Shown here piece by piece: positions 58,401-64,000 of a stretch of DNA of 64,000 nt. Source of the stretch: Saprospiraceae bacterium (GTDB taxonomy: Bacteria; Bacteroidota; Bacteroidia; Chitinophagales; Saprospiraceae); contig JADKGD010000018.1 in assembly GCA_016717145.1 (NCBI GenBank), positions 1-64,000 of the forward strand, given 5' to 3'. The notes under the pieces were generated by a model that saw only the letters and a list, made by a program, of their open reading frames with translations, ran no database searches and was not told where the DNA came from. The translations under genes were made by a program, and so were the position numbers. The first letter of the stretch is position 1, and each line of letters begins with the position of its first letter.

Positions 58401-61400
58401 CATATTTCTTTTGCACCATTTATGGTTGCGGTTGGCAAGGCATTGATGGTCAACGTTCTTGTTCCGACTGCTTTCACATCCGCTTGCATCTGTAACAGTA
58501 ACCGTATAAGGTCCTGCAGTGGATACTGTGATTGATGCAGTTGTCGCCGTTGTATTCCATTTATATGTACCCGTTCCTGCTGCGGTAAATACACTACTTC
58601 CTCCAAAACATACCTCCTGGGCACCACTGATGGTCGCTACAGGTGAGGCATTGATCTTTAAGGTTTCATTTGCTGTCGCACTGCAACCTTTGGCGTCCGT
58701 TACCGTAACTGTATATGTTGCAGCTGTCGTAACAACTATTGATGCTGTCGTTTCATTTGTACTCCATTTGTATATCGTGCCACCACTTGCCGTGAAAGTG
58801 CTGCTTCCCCCTGTACATATTTCTTTTGCACCATTTATGGTTGCGGTTGGCAAGGCATTGATGGTCAACGTTCTTGTTCCGACTGCTTCACATCCGCTTG
58901 CATCCGTAACAGTAACCGTATATGGTCCTGCAGTCGATACTGTGATTGAGGCAGTTGTCGCCGTTGTATTCCATTTATACGTGCCCGTTCCTGCTGCGGT
59001 AAATACACTGCTTCCTCCAAAACATACCTCCTGGGCACCACTGATGGTCGCCACTGGTGAGGCATTGATTTTTAATGTTTCATTCGCTGTCGCACTGCAA
59101 CCTTTAGCGTCCGTTACCGTAACTGTATATGTAGCAGCTGTAGTAACAACTATTGATGCTGTCGTTTCATTTGTACTCCATTTGTATATCGTGCCGCCAC
59201 TTGCCGTGAAAGTGCTGCTTCCTCCTGTACATATTTCTTTTGCACCATTTATGGTTGCGGTTGGCAAGGCATTGATGGTCAACGTTCTTGTTCGACTGCT
59301 TCACATCCTGTAGCATCTGTAACAGTAACTGTATATGGTCCTGCAGTCGATACTGTGATTGATGCAGTTGTCGCTGTTGTGTTCCATTTATATGTACCTG
59401 TTCCTGCTGCGGTAAATACACTACTTCCTCCAAAACATACCTCCTGGGCACCACTAATGGTCGCTACAGGTGAGGCATTGATCTTTAAGGTTTCATTTGC
59501 TGTCGCACTGCAACCTTTAGCGTCCGTTACCGTAACTGTATATGTAGCAGCTGTCGTAACAACTATTGATGCTGTCGTTTCATTTGTACTCCATTTGTAT
59601 ATCGTGCCACCACTTGCCGTGAAAGTGCTGCTTCCTCCTGTACATATTTCTTTTGCACCATTTATGGTTGCGGTTGGCAAGGCATTGATGGTCAAGTTCT
59701 TGTTCCGACTGCTTCACATCCGCCTGCATCTGTAACAGTAACCGTATATGGTCCTGCAGTGGATACTGTGATTGATGCAGTTGTCGCCGTTGTATTCCAT
59801 TTATATGTACCCGTTCCTGCTGCGGTAAATACACTACTTCCTCCAAAACATACCTCCTGGGCACCACTGATGGTCGCTACAGGTGAGGCATTGATCTTTA
59901 ATGTTTCATTTGCTGTCGCACTACAACCTTTGGCGTCCGTTACCGTAACTGTGTATGTAGCAGCTGTCGTAACAACTATTGATGCTGTCGTTTCCGTTGT
60001 ACTCCATTTGTATATCGTGCCGCCACTTGCCGTGAAAGTGCTGCTTCCTCCTGTACATATTTCTTTTGCACCATTTATGGTTGCGGTTGGCAAGGCATTG
60101 ATGGTCAACGTTCTTGTTCCGACTGCTTCACATCCGCTTGCATCCGTAACAGTAACCGTATATGGTCCTGCAGTGGATACTGTGATTGATGCAGTTGTCG
60201 CCGTTGTATTCCATTTATATGTACCCGTTCCTGCTGCGGTAAATACACTACTTCCTCCAAAACATACCTCCTGGGCACCACTAATGGTCGCTACAGGTGA
60301 GGCATTGATCTTTAATGTTTCATTTGCTGTCGCACTACAACCTTTGGCGTCCGTTACCGTAACTGTGTATGTAGCAGCTGTCGTAACAACTATTGATGCT
60401 GTCGTTTCATTTGTACTCCATTTGTATATCGTGCCGCCACTTGCCGTGAAAGTGCTGCTTCCTCCTGTACATATTTCTTTTGCACCATTTATGGTTGCGG
60501 TTGGCAAGGCATTGATGGTCAACGTTCTTGTTCCGACTGCTTCACATCCGCTTGCATCTGTAACAGTAACCGTATAAGGTCCTGCAGTGGATACTGTGAT
60601 TGATGCAGTTGTCGCCGTTGTATTCCATTTATATGTACCCGTTCCTGCTGCGGTAAATACACTACTTCCTCCAAAACATACCTCCTGGGCACCACTAATG
60701 GTCGCTACAGGTGAGGCATTGATCTTTAATGTTTCATTCGCTGTCGCACTGCAACCTTTAGCGTCCGTTACCGTAACTGTATACGTTGCAGCTGTAGTAA
60801 CAACTATTGATGCTGTCGTTTCATTTGTACTCCATTTGTATATCGTGCCGCCACTTGCCGTGAAAGTGCTGCTTCCACCTGTACATATTTCTTTTGCACC
60901 ATTTATCGTTGCGGTTGGCAAGGCATTGATGGTCAACGTTCTTGTTCCTATTGCTTCACATCCGCTTGCATCTGTAACAGTAACCGTATATGGTCCTGCA
61001 GTGGATACTGTGATTGATGCAGTTGTCGCCGTTGTATTCCATTTATATGTACCCGTTCCTGCTGCGGTAAATACACTACTTCCTCCAAAACATACCTCCT
61101 GGGCACCACTTATGGTCGCTACAGGTGAGGCATTGATCTTTAATGTTTCATTCGCTGTCGCACTACAACCTTTGGCGTCCGTTACCGTAACTGTATATGT
61201 AGCAGCTGTTGTAACAACTATTGATGCTGTCGTTTCCGTTGTACTCCATTTGTATATCGTGCCGCCACTTGCCGAGAAAGTGCTGCTTCCACCTGTACAT
61301 ATTTCTTTTGCACCATTTATCGTTGCGGTTGGCAAGGCATTGATGGTCAACGTTCTTGTTCCGACTGCTTCACATCCGCTTGCATCTGTAACAGTAACCG

Positions 61401-64000
61401 TATAAGGTCCTGCAGTGGATACTGTGATTGATGCAGTTGTCGCCGTTGTATTCCATTTATATGTACCCGTTCCTGCTGCGGTAAATACACTACTTCCTCC
61501 AAAACATACCTCCTGGGCACCACTAATGGTCGCTACAGGTGAGGCATTGATCTTTAAGGTTTCATTTGCTGTCGCACTGCAACCTTTGGCATCCGTTACC
61601 GTAACTGTATATGTAGCAGCTGTTGTAACAACTATTGATGCTGTCGTTTCATTTGTACTCCATTTGTATATCGTGCCGCCACTTGCCGAGAAAGTGCTGC
61701 TTCCACCTGTACATATTTCTTTTGCACCATTTATCGTTGCGGTTGGCAAGGCATTGATGGTCAGAGTCTTGCTAGCCGTTGCGCTACAACCATTTCCATC
61801 TGTTACAGTGACAGTTTTTGGTGTAGAAGTTGTGACATTAATGGATGGTGTCGTTTGTCCTTCGTTCCATAAATAGTTACCTCCACCGGTTGCTATAAAA
61901 GTTGCAGACTTGCCAAAACATACTTCATTTTCACCTGAAACAGATATTACAGGTAATGGATTTACGATAAGGGTTCTATCAGAAGTTGCTGTACAATTAT
62001 GAATATCCGTTACAGTTACTGTATAAGTTCCTACCGTATTAACAATTATTGCTGCTGCAGTCTGACTGCCATTACTCCACAAATAAGTAACTCCACCAGA
62101 AGCTGTAAAAGTTTTGTTTGTACCAGCACAAGTGACATTATCTCCTGATATTGAAGCAGTAGGATTGCCATATACATTAATCGTGATGATATTAGTATAT
62201 TCGGAACATGTAATTCCTACAGAAGTAGAATATTTTCTTTGAAACCTATGTTCTCCAATACCTAATAATCCAGTTGTATAATCACGGGTATTAGTCGTAC
62301 CCAAAGCTGTAGTAAAAGGTGCATTATTAAGACTGTACTCCCACGCATAATTACCCACGTTTGGTGTAGCATCTGAACCGGTCAGTTTCAAACCATTTAC
62401 TTCCTTACAGAAACTCATTGCCGGACTTGTAATGGTATTATTTGCAATCAAACAACTGCAATTACCATTCACAGTTATCTGGACAGTGTCAGAACAATTA
62501 CCACTTTTCCAAATTAATTTATAAATCCCGGCACCGCTAAAATCCTTAACGATTGTTGTTGGATTATTTGGCTCCATTATAAATAAAGTTCCAGGATTTG
62601 TAAGTGCCGACCAAGTGCCAGTGCCTTTAGCAGCCAATATCGTATAACCAGTCATATAACAATTAATAGATGTTGGATCCGGCCCGGCATTTGGTTTTGC
62701 TGTAACCTCAATATTAACTTCATCAAAACAAATTTGATTGGTTAATGTAAAGGAATAGATTCCCGGCAAGGGAAAATTACTTACCAAAGTATTTAAGCTG
62801 TTTTCATTTTGAATGGTTACGGTACCAGGATTTGTACTGTTTGCCGTCCACTTTCCGGCATTTAATCCAGTCATCGAAATACTGCCTCCAGGTAAAGATG
62901 CACATAAGATAGTTTTGTCTATTCCGGCATTTGGCTGTGTTATAACATTTAAAGTTTTGCTGGTACTGTTAGTGCAACCATTAATATCTGTTACAGTAAC
63001 TGTAGTCGTGCCAGCGGTATTTAATGTAATACTTGTTGTTGTTTGTGCACCTGACCATAAGTAGTTCACGCCTCCACTAGCGACAAACGTAGTACTATTT
63101 CCTGTACAAATATCATTTGTGCCACTAATGATGGCAGTCGGAAGTGTATTGATGGTGACTACTTTGCTTTCTGTATCTGTACAACCATTGGAATCTGTTA
63201 CCGTTACAGTATAGGTTCCCGCTGCATTGACCACATTGATTGCTGTGTTTACACTATTGCTCCAGGTATAAGTTGTGCCGCCACTTGCTGTTAACGTTGT
63301 ATTTGCACCAGTACAGAAACTTAATGTTCCGCTGATGCTTGCCGTTGCCGGCGTATTGATGGTGACCACTTTGCTTTCTGTATCTGTACACCCGTTGGAA
63401 TCTGTTACCGTTACCGTATATGTACCTGCTGCATTGACTACATTGATTGCTGTGTTTACACTATTACTCCATGCATAAGTCGTGCCGCCACTTGCTGTTA
63501 ATGTGGTATTGGCACCAGTGCAGAAACTTAATGTTCCACTGATGCTTGCCGTTGCCGGTGTATTGATGGTAACTACTTTACTTTCCGTGTCGGTACAGCC
63601 GTTGGAATCCGTTACCGTTACCGTATATGTGCCAGCTGCGTTCACCGCATTGATTGCTGTGTTTACACTATTGCTCCAGGCATAAGATGTGCCGCCACTT
63701 GCTGTTAATGTGGTATTGGCACCAGTACAGAAACTTAAGGTTCCACTGATGCTTGCCGTTGCCGGTGTATTGATGGTAACTACTTTACTTTCCGTGTCGG
63801 TACATCCGTTGGAATCTGTTACCGTTACCGTATAGGTTCCAGCTGCGTTGACAGGATTGATTGCTATGTTTACACTGTTACTCCACGTATAAGTTGTGCC
63901 GCCACTTGCCGTTAACGTTGTATTTGCACCAGTACAGAATGATAATGTTCCACTGATGCTTGCCGTTGCAGGTGTATTGATGGTAACTACTTTACTTTCC
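52495..64000 (-). CDS. Giant secreted PKD/Ig-repeat protein with T9SS type B (gliding-motility-associated) C-terminus; 5' end outside window, several frameshifts
   Basis: At least 3,800 residues of one protein, read right to left, in pieces broken by indels (near 59690, 55900, 55400 and 53870, and densely in 56630-58300). It is a chain of ~69-residue beta-sandwich modules, each with two conserved Cys (in EICTGGSSTF-like and DASGCEAVGT-like positions) and the strands YKWSTNETT and TYTVTVTD. Two homologous non-repeat blocks lie at ~62180-62460 and ~53280-53560 (both with YTTGLL and HRF/R). The C-terminus has ISIYDRWGNLVYKS and WNGKPVELGVYVFIF, the type B T9SS signal, ending TVIR. Exported by T9SS and probably a surface adhesin or filament. 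Stop at 52497-52495. Confidence 0.88.
54450..56500 (-). repeat. Tandem repeat, ~624-bp period (three modules)
   Basis: Landmark sequence tacttactgt recurs at 54701, 55325 and 55946, i.e. 624 bp, then 621 bp with three missing bases. Each period encodes three different ~69-residue modules in a fixed order (types starting GDQDVCQGESS, GDKEICAGEES and GATEICTGSAT). Units are nearly identical in DNA, which points to recent unequal exchange. Confidence 0.85.
56540..61760 (-). repeat. Tandem repeat, 414-bp period (two modules)
   Basis: The landmark gtggatactgtgattgatgc recurs at 59759, 60173, 60587, 61001 and 61415, exactly 414 bp apart. Each unit encodes two 69-residue modules (GAKEICTGGSS type and GAQEVCFGGSS type). 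About twelve units; those between ~56630 and ~58300 are shortened by many small deletions. Confidence 0.9.
56630..58300 (-). other. Corrupted part of the 414-bp array
   Basis: Compared with the clean units at 59700-61760, this stretch lacks one to several bases at very many places, often inside short homopolymers or repeated dinucleotides, so no frame stays open for more than ~150 codons. The flanks are clean on both sides. This looks like a poor consensus in a region where reads could not be placed uniquely. Confidence 0.8.
63129..64000 (-). repeat. Tandem repeat, 207-bp period (one module)
   Basis: Unit length 207 bp (69 residues, of the form GTLSFCTGANTTLTASGG ... DSNGCTDTESKVVTI), seen about four times, continuing past the window edge. 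Confidence 0.85.

Noticed and set aside
54175..63685. Long plus-strand frames rich in Val, Pro and Ser opposite the giant gene
   Set aside because: They repeat with the same 207/414/624-bp periods and arise because a Thr/Ser/Ala-rich coding repeat leaves the complementary strand open. The minus strand has the recognised domains and T9SS end.
56540..64000. Possible CRISPR array because of regular repeats
   Set aside because: The units are 207-414 bp with no short repeat/unique spacer structure and lie inside a coding frame.

Overview
The window is AT-rich and reads as a member of the Bacteroidota, most like the Saprospiraceae. The evidence is a short RpoD, TAnnTTTG-type promoter boxes, type IX secretion (T9SS) C-terminal signals of both the A and the gliding-motility-associated B class, and lineage proteins such as DUF6090, DUF3098 and a START-like domain protein. 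Many genes carry single-base indels that split one clear protein family over two or three frames. I treat these mainly as uncorrected long-read errors and give full gene extents; some may be true pseudogenes. No rRNA, tRNA, CRISPR array or complete insertion sequence was seen.

Layout. 1-4832: small accessory and housekeeping genes (DUF6090, MmcQ/YjbR, GlxA-type regulator, DinB, TerC, Nudix). 5047-8990: an island of small plus-strand genes (exported protein, HigB/HigA-like toxin-antitoxin, hypotheticals) with two attC-like hairpins, two antisense group II intron 3' ends and an orphan T9SS signal, probably the remains of a mobile cassette array. 9295-24175: AraC regulator with a dihaem cytochrome c, arylamine N-acetyltransferase, acyl-CoA dehydrogenase, S41 peptidase, COG2509 flavoprotein, DoxX, a CotH/T9SS protein, two clusters of GCCCC/GGGGC palindromic repeats, GNAT, ABA4-like, YitT and HD-domain genes.

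25072-38874: the most interesting part, five minus-strand genes with gaps of 1-29 bp. In transcription order they encode a caspase-fold peptidase, a CHAT-nSTAND NTPase-WD40 protein with a central membrane segment, an MpaB/rubber-oxygenase-like protein, a tocopherol/sterol-type SAM methyltransferase, and a very large protein kinase-AAA-GAF-nucleotide cyclase. This looks like a signal-triggered protease/NTPase (conflict or regulated-death type) system joined to a small-molecule-modifying pair and a cyclic-nucleotide output. That reading is inference.

39118-52467: core genes: rpoD with its terminator and promoter, a START-like gene, a THUMP RNA methyltransferase, a lipoprotein, prmA-folD, ftsX-DUF3098-uppP-truB, pdhB, two thioredoxin-fold proteins, a DUF4442 protein, a PduO-type adenosyltransferase and inorganic pyrophosphatase. 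52495-64000: the 3' part of one giant minus-strand gene for a T9SS-B surface protein made of ~69-residue PKD/Ig-like modules in three tandem repeat families (periods 624, 414 and 207 bp). It runs off the right edge, and its middle (about 56630-58300) is corrupted by dense indels.
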